This document shows, piece by piece, positions 55,564 to 64,000 of a stretch of 64,000 nt of DNA. The stretch comes from Ignavibacteriota bacterium (GTDB lineage Bacteria; Bacteroidota; Ignavibacteria; Ignavibacteriales; Melioribacteraceae), in the NCBI GenBank assembly GCA_016713565.1, contig JADJOX010000007.1:1354501-1418500 (forward strand), written 5' to 3'. Made by a program: the position numbers and the translations under genes. Numbering within the stretch: position 1 is the stretch's first letter; the number at the start of each line of letters is the position of its first letter. The notes under the pieces are model-generated. The model ran no database searches. It worked only from the letters and a program-made list of their open reading frames with translations, and had not been told where the DNA came from.

Positions 55564-57812
55564 CGCCGCCAAAAATTTTAGTTGTTGAAGATGAGAGTAT
55601 TGTATCATTAGAAATACAAAGCCGTATTGGAGATTTAGGGTATTTGGTTTCTGATGCAGTATTTAGCGGAGAGCAAGCTTTGCTTTCTGTCGAAAATAAT
55701 ACACCGGATTTGATTTTGATGGATATAAATCTACGCGGTGAAATTGACGGAATAGAAACAGCTAACTTAATAAGTCAAAAATTCAGCATTCCAATTATTT
55801 ATATGACCGCATATGCAGACAACGAAACTCTGCAAAGAGCAAAAGCTACATCGCCATATGCTTATATTATTAAACCGATTGAAGTAAGAGAACTTCACAC
55901 TTCTATTGAGATTGCTTTGTTCAAATCTTCTATTGAAAAAAAATTGATTGAAAGTGAAAAGCGATTTAGAAGTTTGTTTGAAAACGCTACTATTGGTTTC
56001 TATAAAACATCATTTTCCGGCGAGCTTTTAATGGCAAACAATGCGTTTATTAAAATACTTGGAATTGACGAAGATGATTTGAAGTTTAACAGAAATATTT
56101 CTTACGGATATGTTGACATCAATAGAAGAAAAGAATTTATTGAACTATTAAATAATGAAAAAATTCAGCCTTATTTAATTAATAACGGAAATATTCTTGG
56201 TTTTGAATCTGAATGGAGAAAAAAAGACGGAAGTATAATTTACATTTCCGAAAGCGCGCGAAAATACATTGATGAAAACGGTAATATTATATTTGAAGGT
56301 ACGGTTGAAGACATTACAAAAAGAAAAATTGCTGAGCTGGATCTAAAAGAATCTGAGGAAGTTTTATCTACAATATTTAACAGCGGCAATAATGGAATAA
56401 TTATACATGATGAATATGGAAAAATAATTAAAGTTAATGAAAGAATTTTAGATTTTCACAATATTACAAATGAATATGCGCTAACGTTAAATATCTCCGA
56501 CTTAGTTAAAGACTCTTATAACCTTGAAAAATTAAAATCCGAATGGGAAAAAGTATTACAAGGGGAAAACAAAGTAATTGAAATTAAAACAAATTCTTTA
56601 AAGGATGACAAGCTATACGATATAGAAATTTACTTGTCAAAATTATCGATAAAAGAAAATAATTACGTACTTGCAAACCTTAGAAATGTTACCGAACAAA
56701 AACGTGCAAACAGCACCTTAATAAGAACAAAAGAAGTCTTGAGAAAAGTTTTTGATAATGTTTATAACGCTATTTTCATACACGATACAAACGGTGATAT
56801 AATTGACGTTAATGATAAAGTATTAAGTCTGTACAACGTTTCAAAAAATGAAGCTTTGTCGATGAATATAAGTCAAATATCAAGCAGCGACAGCCCTATG
56901 TATAAAGTGAAAGATTATTGGCAGAAAGTGGTTGCGGGCGAAGATCAATTGTTCGAATGGAAAGCAATGAGACCGGGTGATAAATTTGTATTTCCGGTTG
57001 AAGTTTTTTTAACAAAGATATCAATCGATAACAACGATTTTATACTTGCAAATGTTAGAGATATAACTGAACAAAAAAGAAATAAAGAAGACCTTATATT
57101 TGCAAAAGAAAATGCAGAAAAGTCAAATAGATTGAAAACCGATTTTCTTGCGAGTATGTCTCATGAAATAAGAACTCCTGTAAATACAATTTTAAGCTAC
57201 AGTTCTTTATTGAAAGATGAACTTCTTGATATGAATTTTACACAGTTTGACGATATTTTTCGCTCTATATCTATTGGCGGACAAAGATTAATTAGAACGG
57301 TTGACTCAATTTTAAATATGTCACAGATACAAACCGGAACTTATGAGATTATTAATCAAGAGTTAAATTTGGAAGAAGATGTACTGCGGTCTGTTTATTC
57401 GGAATTTAAAATTGATGCGGTAAATAAAGGTTTGGAATTCGGCTTAATCAATGAATCAAAAAATCCATTTGTAAATGTTGATTATTATTCGGTTGGTCAA
57501 TTGTTTACCAATTTGGTTGATAATGCAATAAAATATACGCAATCGGGAAAAGTCTCAATAAAGTCTTATAATTTGGATAATTATTTACTTGTTGACGTTT
57601 CAGATACTGGAATTGGGATTTCGGAAGAATTTTTAAAAGAGATTTTTGACCCTTTTACTCAAGAATCTCAGGGTTATACCAGAAAGTTTGAAGGAAACGG
57701 ATTAGGTTTGGCTCTGGTAAAAAAATATTGTGCATTAAACAACGCGGAAATTTTTGTAAAAAGCGAAAAGGGATGCGGAAGCACATTTACAGTAAAATTT
57801 AACAACATTTAG
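55560..57812 (+). CDS. Hybrid response regulator/PAS histidine kinase
   Basis: The 750 residues contain an N-terminal receiver (1-120, LVVEDESIVSLE, phospho-Asp in LILMDINLRGEIDG, Lys in YIIKPIE), three PAS domains (about 135-260, 265-385, 390-510), HisKA with LASMSHEIRTPVNTILSY and HATPase_c with NAIKYT, DTGIGIS, GNGLGLALVKK. There is no transmembrane segment. The PAS-kinase part is paralogous to the membrane kinase at 46843. The receiver is the natural phosphorylation target of the kinase encoded just upstream (4-base overlap). The 3' end overlaps the convergent DUF1684 gene by 4 bases. Confidence 0.9.
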   Translation: MTPPKILVVEDESIVSLEIQSRIGDLGYLVSDAVFSGEQALLSVENNTPDLILMDINLRGEIDGIETANLISQKFSIPIIYMTAYADNETLQRAKATSPYAYIIKPIEVRELHTSIEIALFKSSIEKKLIESEKRFRSLFENATIGFYKTSFSGELLMANNAFIKILGIDEDDLKFNRNISYGYVDINRRKEFIELLNNEKIQPYLINNGNILGFESEWRKKDGSIIYISESARKYIDENGNIIFEGTVEDITKRKIAELDLKESEEVLSTIFNSGNNGIIIHDEYGKIIKVNERILDFHNITNEYALTLNISDLVKDSYNLEKLKSEWEKVLQGENKVIEIKTNSLKDDKLYDIEIYLSKLSIKENNYVLANLRNVTEQKRANSTLIRTKEVLRKVFDNVYNAIFIHDTNGDIIDVNDKVLSLYNVSKNEALSMNISQISSSDSPMYKVKDYWQKVVAGEDQLFEWKAMRPGDKFVFPVEVFLTKISIDNNDFILANVRDITEQKRNKEDLIFAKENAEKSNRLKTDFLASMSHEIRTPVNTILSYSSLLKDELLDMNFTQFDDIFRSISIGGQRLIRTVDSILNMSQIQTGTYEIINQELNLEEDVLRSVYSEFKIDAVNKGLEFGLINESKNPFVNVDYYSVGQLFTNLVDNAIKYTQSGKVSIKSYNLDNYLLVDVSDTGIGISEEFLKEIFDPFTQESQGYTRKFEGNGLGLALVKKYCALNNAEIFVKSEKGCGSTFTVKFNNI

Positions 57813-58711
57813 TGTCCCCCACTATAATTTTTTTCGCCGGCTGTTATTTTAACTTTTAATTTATTTTCTTTTGTAGGTAGCGGGCATGTAGCAAATTTAG
57901 TAAAGGCACATGGCGGATTATAACTTTTATTAAAATCAATTATTACATTATTGCTTGAATCAGGTTTATCAATAACTAAAAATCTTCCGGCCCCATATGT
58001 TTCATCACCGCTTGTTAGATCTGCAAAAACCAAAAACATTTTATCTCCGGCTGAAGTTGGTTCTAAAGTAAATTCTTTTTTATCAATTAAAAATTTTAAT
58101 TTTCCAGGAGAGAAATCTTTTTCAATTGTTCCAATAATTGTCGGTATTTCAACTTCTTTTGGAACCTTGTTTGGAATAAATTCGGCTTTAATTTTCCAAT
58201 CTCCATCAATCGGAAACCTTTCTATGCCTTCAAAATTTTTTAACAGATCGGCGTTCAAGTCTCTTAATCTAATTCCAAATTTTTCTTCGCGTTTAATAAC
58301 AAACCATCTAAAGGAATCTAACTCAAATATTGTCGGATTTCCCGACATATCATTTTTAACTTCTATTTTGTTTACTCTGTTGCCATTGGAAAAAACATTT
58401 ACGTTATTGTAGCTTTCAAAAATTAAAGATGAATCCTTTTTTATAACCTTACCAATTTCCGCTGGAGCGTTTTTAGGGAAAACAATTTTATTTTTATCGC
58501 TTGATCCAATTGTATTTTCACCTTCCTCAAGCCAGTAAAGCCCGACTAAATTAAGCCATCCGGATTCTTTTTTCAAATTTTCAATTCTTTTATTATGCCA
58601 GTCCTCAACTTCTTTCTTGTATTCTGGTGAAACGGGTTTAATTTCTTTTTGCGTTTGACATGAATAAAATAATATTATTAAAAATAAAAAAAATGTGTGT
58701 CGTGCGTTCAC
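57809..58711 (-). CDS. DUF1684 family lipoprotein
   Basis: The 300-residue protein has lipobox IILFYSCQT and the DUF1684 signature: EYKKEVEDWHNKRIENLKKESGWLNLVGLYWLEEGENTIGS, RWFVIKREEKFGIRLRD, and near the end FNKSYNPPCAFTKFATCPLP with KNYSGGH. The family is widespread in Bacteroidota; its biochemical role is unsettled. The GTG start follows TGAGGATTTA, a good ribosome binding site. It is divergent from the GH5 gene. Confidence 0.88.
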   Translation of the reverse strand: MNARHTFFLFLIILFYSCQTQKEIKPVSPEYKKEVEDWHNKRIENLKKESGWLNLVGLYWLEEGENTIGSSDKNKIVFPKNAPAEIGKVIKKDSSLIFESYNNVNVFSNGNRVNKIEVKNDMSGNPTIFELDSFRWFVIKREEKFGIRLRDLNADLLKNFEGIERFPIDGDWKIKAEFIPNKVPKEVEIPTIIGTIEKDFSPGKLKFLIDKKEFTLEPTSAGDKMFLVFADLTSGDETYGAGRFLVIDKPDSSNNVIIDFNKSYNPPCAFTKFATCPLPTKENKLKVKITAGEKNYSGGH

Positions 58712-58782
58712 TAAATCCTCAAAATATATTTAAAATAATAATAAGCGTAATTTGTAATTTTAACAAGTTATAAAATAATATT

Positions 58783-59718
58783 ATGCTAAAATCTTTTGAA
58801 TTAAATACTAAAATTGCCCGCGGTATTAGTCTTGGCAACGCTTTGGAAGCGCCGAGTGAAGGCGAGTGGGGATTAAAAATCCTTCCTGAGTATTTTAAAA
58901 TAATTAAAGATGCCGGTTTCACTTCGGTTAGAATTCCAATTCGCTGGTCGTCTCACGTTTCAGATAAAATTTCATTTAAAATTAAAAATGAATTTTTTGC
59001 TCGGATTGATGATGTTATAAATCAAGCTCTGGAAAATAATTTAATTGTAATTATTAACATCCATCATTTTAATGAACTATATAAAAATCCATTTAAATAT
59101 GAAAAAGGTTTTTATCTTTTATGGGAACAAATCGGTGGGCGTTATAAAAATTATTCCCAAAATTTACTTTTCGAAGTATTAAACGAACCACATTATTTTT
59201 TAACTCCAAGAATTTGGAATGGATTATTAAAAAACGTAATACCGATAATTCGAAACAAAAACAGAGACCGGGTTCTATTAGTCGGTCCGGCAAAATGGAA
59301 TAATATTGAAGGGTTTAGAAAATTTATAATTCCCGATAATGTTGATAACATAATTGTAACATTCCACTATTATAAACCTTTCGTTTTTACACACCAAGAA
59401 GCAGAGTGGGTAAAATTCAGCAAGTTTTTCAGAGGAAAATTATGGGATGCTTCCGACAAGGAAATCCTTAAAATTGAAAAACATTTTTCCAAAATAAAAA
59501 AATGGGGAATTGAAAATAATTTTCCAATTAATCTTGGTGAATTTGGCGCTTATCATAAAGCGGATATGAAATCAAGAATTAAATGGAATCAAACAATTGT
59601 TAATACAGCAAAGAAAAATAACTTCAGCTATATTTATTGGGAATTCGGCGCCGGCTTTGGGGTTTTTGATATTGTAAAAAATGAATGGAAATTAGATTTA
59701 TTAAAGTCAATATTTTAA
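58783..59718 (+). CDS. GH5-family glycoside hydrolase, cytoplasmic
   Basis: The 311-residue protein has a (beta/alpha)8 domain of glycoside hydrolase family 5. RGISLGNALEAPSEGEWG and SVRIPIRWSSH open the fold, VIINIHHFNE carries the conserved His, acid/base Glu is in FEVLNEPH, and the nucleophile Glu in NLGEFGAY. No signal peptide is present, which is unusual for an endoglucanase-type enzyme and suggests a cytoplasmic oligosaccharide substrate. No transporter is adjacent. The family is firm; the sugar is not known. Confidence 0.9.
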   Translation: MLKSFELNTKIARGISLGNALEAPSEGEWGLKILPEYFKIIKDAGFTSVRIPIRWSSHVSDKISFKIKNEFFARIDDVINQALENNLIVIINIHHFNELYKNPFKYEKGFYLLWEQIGGRYKNYSQNLLFEVLNEPHYFLTPRIWNGLLKNVIPIIRNKNRDRVLLVGPAKWNNIEGFRKFIIPDNVDNIIVTFHYYKPFVFTHQEAEWVKFSKFFRGKLWDASDKEILKIEKHFSKIKKWGIENNFPINLGEFGAYHKADMKSRIKWNQTIVNTAKKNNFSYIYWEFGAGFGVFDIVKNEWKLDLLKSIF

Positions 59719-59874
59719 TTCTTTCTATTTGGTATTTTTCATTTTGTCTTTTCTTTCAATATTCACAAAAATGATTTTGTCTTCAGCACAAATGTCTAAG
59801 TAATTATTTTGTTACTATTCTTACATCAAAATATTAATGGTGGATATGAAAGAAAGTAAAACAATGTATTAAAA

Positions 59875-60327
59875 TTAATTACTTTCCAATAAACCGAATT
59901 GTGTAAAATGATGTGTAAAATGTTTATTGTGAAACATTTTCCATTCTTCAAAATTTAATGGACCAAATGTTGCGTTCAGCATCTTAGCTTCGGGATGCTC
60001 TTCAAAATAAATAATAAAATCATTTATTTCATTATTTAACCGTAAAATTGAAGTTTCTAAATTTGGATAAACCAATGGCTGTAATCCTTCGCCAAGAACC
60101 GGATTAATAAAATTCTTCGGCAGTGGTTTAGAACTAAGCAATATTCTAATCATTAAAGGATATTTTTCAGGCGGGCTTATACATTTATTAATAATTAACT
60201 TTCCATTGCTGGTTTGAACCGCTAAGACCAAATGTTCAATCATATGCTGAGGAGTCATTTTACCCCAAACGGGCACTGTGTCTTCTTTTAAGTTGCTCAA
60301 TAAATTTAACAAATTATCAAAGGCCAT
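59875..60327 (-). CDS. DinB-like protein (DUF1569 type)
   Basis: This 150-residue protein looks like a four-helix DinB-fold member: LLNLLSNLKEDTVPVWGKMTPQHMIEHLV, TFGPLNFEEWKMFHNKHFTHHFTQFGLL. His residues in QHMIEH and HNKHFTHH are placed to bind a metal, as in the family. Members often act as thiol transferases or have unknown enzymatic roles. It is not the DNA polymerase IV also called DinB. It is isolated from its neighbours by gaps on both sides. Confidence 0.78.
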   Translation of the reverse strand: MAFDNLLNLLSNLKEDTVPVWGKMTPQHMIEHLVLAVQTSNGKLIINKCISPPEKYPLMIRILLSSKPLPKNFINPVLGEGLQPLVYPNLETSILRLNNEINDFIIYFEEHPEAKMLNATFGPLNFEEWKMFHNKHFTHHFTQFGLLESN

Positions 60328-60391
60328 AATTTTCTTTCATTGCTTTATGATAAAAGCAAAGCTAAGAATAATTATGACCTTTTTCCACACC

Positions 60392-60420
60392 AATCAAGAA
60401 TGGAGTTCTTGATTTTTTTA
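60392..60420 (+). terminator. Plus-strand hairpin with T tract and no plus-strand gene before it
   Basis: Stem AATCAAGAA (60392-60400) pairs perfectly with TTCTTGATT (60406-60414) around loop TGGAG, followed by TTTTT on the plus strand. Both flanking genes are on the minus strand, and on that strand no T tract follows the stem. It may end an unseen plus-strand transcript or read-through from the GH5 gene. Confidence 0.6.
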
Positions 60421-60951
60421 TAAGCTAATTCTTAGCCCCAAACTGCTGCCCCATCCTACATATCCGTATCCGTCGGTGTACATTCCCAAATCGCCATTAA
60501 TGAATAACATTGACATTAACGGAACATTAACTCCAACACCCAATCTTGCGTTGATAATATCTTTTGAATTATCCGATTTTTGAATATTATCATTGTATTC
60601 AATATTTCTGTGTGTGAAAACAAATCCGCCTGAAAAATATGGCTGTATGCTTTTGAATTCATAGGGATGCAGAAGACCTGTGAAATGAAATCGCAGATCT
60701 TTTTCTTTGCCAAATCCATTTTCTAAATTATCATCTAAATATTCACCGGTTAACGCAATTGAAAATTCTTTTGTTAATCCTTTGCTGATTACAAGTCCAT
60801 AACCATAAGGATTGTTAGATTCACTAATTTTATTTTCATTCGAATCATTATGAAAATGTGAACCAATTACTCCAATAGAATAACCTAATGATTGTGAATA
60901 AATATTTGAAACGGAAAACATTACAATTAATACAACAATTATTTTTTTCAT
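60418..60951 (-). CDS. Small outer-membrane beta-barrel protein
   Basis: The 177-residue protein has a signal peptide ending NIYSQ and an eight-stranded barrel pattern (SLGYSIGVIGSHF, GYGLVISKGLTKEFSIALTGEYL, QPYFSGGFVFTHRN, ARLGVGVNVPL), ending GSSLGLRISL. Function unknown. It precedes the export-system genes on the same strand order only in the sense that it lies downstream of them, 14 bases after the permease stop, so it may be the last gene of that transcript. Confidence 0.82.
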   Translation of the reverse strand: MKKIIVVLIVMFSVSNIYSQSLGYSIGVIGSHFHNDSNENKISESNNPYGYGLVISKGLTKEFSIALTGEYLDDNLENGFGKEKDLRFHFTGLLHPYEFKSIQPYFSGGFVFTHRNIEYNDNIQKSDNSKDIINARLGVGVNVPLMSMLFINGDLGMYTDGYGYVGWGSSLGLRISL

Positions 60952-60965
60952 TTTAAACCTCTTGT

Positions 60966-62168
60966 TTAAGTTGTTTTTAAAATCGATTCTTGGGAATGTG
61001 TGTTCCCATAAGAATTTTTTATTAAATGATTTATTCTAAAATAAGCGAGCCCATATCCAATTAAAGCAAGAATAACCAAGTGAATCATCTCCGGCAAAAC
61101 ATCGTATATTCCCGCTCCCATTTGTGTTATTCTTGTATATGCGGCGAAATATGGCGTACTGGGAATTAAATTTGAAATTATTTTTAAATAGGCTGGCATT
61201 GATTGTCCCAACCAGCTGTATCCGGAAATTAGAAATACCGGGTATGATGTCAATGTTAAAAATTGCAGTGAAATTATTTTTCTTTTAAAAAATGACGAAA
61301 GAAAAATTGTAAGGTTAATTACGGAAATTAACATTATTCCGGTAAGAATAAATATCGGAAAAAACTCGCCTCTGTTCGGTATTTTAAATATGTTAAAATT
61401 TACGATAACAAAAAAAAGAGAGTACGAACCGAACAAAATCAAATAAAATATTCCTTTGCCGTTTATTATTAAATTTGGTTTCCCATTTGCCAGCCGATTT
61501 AATTCTCTAATTGAATTTGACTCTCTTTCTTTTGCCATGCTTTCAGAAAGACCTATCAGTAATGTTTGCTGCAATATGAGAACAAATACTGCTGGAATTA
61601 AAAAATCACCATACGACTCGGTAAAGTTGAACATTGGTCTAATGTCCATTTTCACCGGCTGTATATGTTCTTTTGCTTGTTCAAAACCGTTCCCTTTGGT
61701 TACAAAATATTTTACACTTATAGACGCGTTTGTAAAACCGATAACTTCATTAATCGCTTTGTTCAAATCATTTGAAACTAAAAATCTTGTTCCGCTTAAA
61801 TAAATTTTTAATTCTGAAGGTTTTCCATTTTTCAGTTTTGCCTCAAAATTTTTTGGAAAGTAAATGATTCCTTTTATTTCTTCCGATAAAAGTTTTTGAT
61901 TGCCCTCGTCAATACTTGAAATATTATCTACAATTTTGAGCATTGGATGTGAGTCAAAGAATCTTGTTATTTTATGTGTTGTTGCGGAATTGTCTAAATC
62001 CAATATGGCAATTTCAACATTGCTTTCAACTTTGTTATAATAAATTGATCCGTAAAAGAAAGAATAAAACAATGGCGCCAATAAAATAACAGATCTAATA
62101 TTTATATCTTTCGCAATTAATCTTAGTTCTCTTACAAATATTTTTTTTATTGATTTATAACTTTTCAT
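60966..62168 (-). CDS. ABC-2 type transporter permease 2
   Basis: This protein of about 400 residues has one N-terminal transmembrane helix, a large extracytoplasmic domain (VEIAILDLDNSATTHKITRFFDSHP, about 50-180) and five further helices, the arrangement of YhhJ/YbhR-type ABC-2 permeases. The frame is open from a TTG at 62186 inside the previous gene; I use the ATG at 62168, 4 bases past that gene's stop. It is paralogous to permease 1 (AILDLDNS against AILDNDNT). The pair likely forms the membrane part of an exporter with the HlyD-like protein; an ATP-binding subunit is not in the window. Confidence 0.88.
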   Translation of the reverse strand: MKSYKSIKKIFVRELRLIAKDINIRSVILLAPLFYSFFYGSIYYNKVESNVEIAILDLDNSATTHKITRFFDSHPMLKIVDNISSIDEGNQKLLSEEIKGIIYFPKNFEAKLKNGKPSELKIYLSGTRFLVSNDLNKAINEVIGFTNASISVKYFVTKGNGFEQAKEHIQPVKMDIRPMFNFTESYGDFLIPAVFVLILQQTLLIGLSESMAKERESNSIRELNRLANGKPNLIINGKGIFYLILFGSYSLFFVIVNFNIFKIPNRGEFFPIFILTGIMLISVINLTIFLSSFFKRKIISLQFLTLTSYPVFLISGYSWLGQSMPAYLKIISNLIPSTPYFAAYTRITQMGAGIYDVLPEMIHLVILALIGYGLAYFRINHLIKNSYGNTHSQESILKTT

Positions 62169-62172
62169 TTTA

Positions 62173-63363
62173 TCAACCCATACCAACTACAGATTCATAA
62201 ATTTCTTTTAGTTTGTGCATTTTAAATTGTAACGCTGTGAGAATACCAATTATTGAAATTATACTAAAAAAGCCAAGCACTGCAAGCTCATTGTAAATAT
62301 CATGATTTTCCGCACCCATTTGATAAACTTTTAAAAATGCGTTTAAGAAATGAGTAAACGGCAGAAGTTGTGCAAACATTCTATGAATTTGGGGCATTGC
62401 CCAAATGGGAAATGTAAATCCGCTGAAAATAAATGCCGGTGTATTAATAAAAACCGCGACTTCTGTTGCAAGAAATTGATCATTAAGAATTGCCGAAATG
62501 AATAGCCCCATCAAAAATGAAGCGAAAACAAAAACAAACATTAATAATATCAATGAAAGGTAAGATCCATTAATTTTAATATTGTAAATAGGAAAAACGA
62601 CACCAATAATTAAGATTATTGAGGCAGCATGAATTATTAAATGAGGAATACTTTTTCCAATCAGAATATTATAAGCTTTATTTTCGGCAAACGTCACCAG
62701 TTCGTGAAATGTATTGTGGGAAAATTCAGAGCTTATTACAATAACTGCGGAAAGCATAATCATCATTTGTAATGAAAAAGTTAATAAGCCCGGAACTAAA
62801 TAGTTTTCATAACTGTAATTTGAATTATAAAGTGAGGCTGTTTCAATTTTAATTGGGTTAATTACTGCGAATGCTTTTTCGTTATTCAATCCGGTAGATT
62901 TTAATTTTTTGAGTAAAACACCACCGGAAATGGTCTTAATTATTTGTGCGCTTTCTTTATAAATATAGTTGGATACCAAAATGTTGGTCGAGTTTTTGTA
63001 AACTATCACCGTTGTACCTTTTCCCGACTTAACATCTTTTTCAAATTTTTTCGGTATTACAAAAGCTGCTTGAATATTTCCTTTTTTAAATTCTAATTTT
63101 ATATTTTCAATCGAGTACAAATTTTCAACTATATTCATTGTCGGTGACGAGTCAATTAATCTTGTAACTTTTCTTGAAAGACTTGTGTTATCATTATCTA
63201 GTATTGCAATTGGAAGATCGTGAACTAATTCTTCTTTATAAATTTCCGCAAATAAAAAGAACACAATCAAAGGTAAGATTATTTCTAAAAGGTAAAGAGT
63301 TCTTCTTTCTTTAATCCTTTTAAACTCACGAATAATTATTTTGTTTATCGATTTCAAATTCAT
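62173..63363 (-). CDS. ABC-2 type transporter permease 1
   Basis: The 396-residue protein shows the same layout: an N-terminal helix (LLEIILPLIVFFLFAEIY), an extracytoplasmic domain (LPIAILDNDNTSLSRKVTRLIDSSPTMNIVE), then five helices including FINTPAFIFSGFTFPIWAMP and FTHFLNAFLKVYQMGA, typical of the ABC2_membrane_3 family. It lies 6 bases after the HlyD-like gene. Related systems export drugs, lipids or other hydrophobic substrates; here the substrate is unknown. A TolC-like gene exists at 49923 but is not linked. Confidence 0.9.
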   Translation of the reverse strand: MNLKSINKIIIREFKRIKERRTLYLLEIILPLIVFFLFAEIYKEELVHDLPIAILDNDNTSLSRKVTRLIDSSPTMNIVENLYSIENIKLEFKKGNIQAAFVIPKKFEKDVKSGKGTTVIVYKNSTNILVSNYIYKESAQIIKTISGGVLLKKLKSTGLNNEKAFAVINPIKIETASLYNSNYSYENYLVPGLLTFSLQMMIMLSAVIVISSEFSHNTFHELVTFAENKAYNILIGKSIPHLIIHAASIILIIGVVFPIYNIKINGSYLSLILLMFVFVFASFLMGLFISAILNDQFLATEVAVFINTPAFIFSGFTFPIWAMPQIHRMFAQLLPFTHFLNAFLKVYQMGAENHDIYNELAVLGFFSIISIIGILTALQFKMHKLKEIYESVVGMG

Positions 63364-63369
63364 TTTATT

Positions 63370-64000
63370 TTATATTTTAATTCTTACTGTCATTCCCGGT
63401 CTAATATTCTCAATCGGAAGTTCACTTTTTAAGTGAACTTCAAAAGTTTTAAGATCAAAATCGCCTTTTTGGTTTGTTGGTTTCCATGATGCAAAATCAG
63501 CCATTGGTGAAATAAAATTAATTTTAAAATCCACTGATTTATTTTTTAATGCCGGAACTTCTCCTTTGAACGAATCACCTAATTTCAAATTTCCCAATTC
63601 ATTTTCTTTAAGTTGTAATACAACGTAATATTCCCTTGGATTTATTATTGTAAAAATTGGATATCCGCTTGCGATCACTTCGCCTTGATCTGCAATTCTA
63701 TTGGATACTTCGCCGTCAGTCGGAGACTTTAATTCCAATTCCTTATAGTATGCAATTGCTTCATTGTAAGCTCCTTCTGCCTGATGGTATAATCCTTCCG
63801 CGCCATTTTTTTCTTCTTCTCTGGCTCCCTTTAAAACCAAATCGTATTTTGCTTTTGCCGCCTCCATCTGATCTTTTGCTGTATTATATTTAAAATTTAT
63901 TTCGTCATACTCATGAGTGGAAATTACCGAGTCCTTATATAAATTTTCTAAACGATTTTTTGTTATATTCGCAAAATCAAATTGTTCTTTTGCCTGCATG
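63370..64000 (-). CDS. HlyD-family membrane-fusion protein, C-terminal part (cut by window edge)
   Basis: The visible 210 residues form a coiled-coil hairpin (ITKNRLENLYKDSVISTHEYDEINFKY-type helix and GLYHQAEGAYNEAIAYYKELE) and a lipoyl half-domain (LKSPTDGEVSNRIADQGEVIASGYPIFTI). A beta-barrel and membrane-proximal domain follow, ending IRPGMTVRIKI. The signal/anchor and first lipoyl half must lie beyond position 64000; the in-frame ATG near 63999 is internal. It is a periplasmic adaptor linking the two ABC-2 permeases to an outer-membrane channel. Confidence 0.9.
   Translation of the reverse strand, partial: MQAKEQFDFANITKNRLENLYKDSVISTHEYDEINFKYNTAKDQMEAAKAKYDLVLKGAREEEKNGAEGLYHQAEGAYNEAIAYYKELELKSPTDGEVSNRIADQGEVIASGYPIFTIINPREYYVVLQLKENELGNLKLGDSFKGEVPALKNKSVDFKINFISPMADFASWKPTNQKGDFDLKTFEVHLKSELPIENIRPGMTVRIKI

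Noticed and set aside
59875..60327. DNA polymerase IV (DinB)
   Set aside because: The protein is the small metal-binding four-helix DinB-like family, unrelated to the polymerase of that name.
1..64000. tRNA, rRNA, insertion sequences or integrated phage
   Set aside because: I looked in the intergenic regions and found no cloverleaf-like sequences, transposase genes or long terminal repeats.

Overview
The window is strongly AT-rich, densely coded bacterial DNA. It most resembles a free-living member of the Ignavibacteria (Bacteroidota/Chlorobiota side). Pointers are a T9SS-type C-terminal sorting domain with the NYPNPFNP motif, a TIGR02999-like ECF sigma factor next to a Ser/Thr kinase with TPRs, many small outer-membrane beta-barrels with 'AQ' signal-peptide ends, PAS-rich hybrid kinases and large multihaem cytochromes. 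Lineage is inferred from family content and style, not from a marker gene. I saw no tRNA, rRNA, insertion sequence, CRISPR array or phage module.

Region 1 (1-10.3 kb): the start of an aromatic amino acid decarboxylase and a PhzF-type protein, then a five-gene minus-strand cluster: a membrane b-type cytochrome, a membrane-anchored ferredoxin/FAD/NAD(P) oxidoreductase, a 20-haem c cytochrome, a 46-haem c cytochrome and an outer-membrane barrel. The last four overlap each other. Together they look like an electron-transfer route from NAD(P)H or the inner membrane to the outer membrane, and this is the strongest candidate for an undescribed system. The 20-haem gene appears to start at ATT.

Region 2 (10.7-21.9 kb): a 2244-residue protein (cyclic-nucleotide-binding-like domain, very long coiled coil, STAS domain), then a PAS histidine kinase, an NtrC-type sigma-54 activator and a receiver-PP2C (SpoIIE/RsbU-like) phosphatase. 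The gene order suggests a partner-switching pathway read out by the STAS domain.

Region 3 (21.9-32.2 kb): a HIT-like DUF4922 protein coupled to a two-domain glycosyltransferase, three small outer-membrane barrels, a secreted thermolysin-family protease with propeller and sorting domain, and small lipoproteins.

Region 4 (31.1-40.5 kb): an ECF sigma factor and a transmembrane Ser/Thr kinase-TPR protein lie between two copies of an outer-membrane barrel plus lipoprotein pair. A further lipoprotein, a degenerate third relative and a TPR-transmembrane-LuxR-type regulator follow.

Region 5 (40.6-46.7 kb): housekeeping and cell-envelope genes: AI-2E family membrane protein, GH13 lipoprotein, exported MsrB and MsrA, an esterase lipoprotein, a methyltransferase and a HAD phosphatase.

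Region 6 (46.8-57.8 kb): a sensory block: membrane multi-PAS kinase, TolC-like protein, three tandem PhnD-like periplasmic binding proteins with no ABC transporter, a HAMP/HisKA_2 kinase translationally coupled to them, and a receiver-PAS-kinase hybrid.

Region 7 (57.8-64 kb): DUF1684 lipoprotein, cytoplasmic GH5 hydrolase, DinB-like protein, a small barrel, and two ABC-2 permeases plus a truncated HlyD-type membrane-fusion protein of an export system that continues beyond the window.
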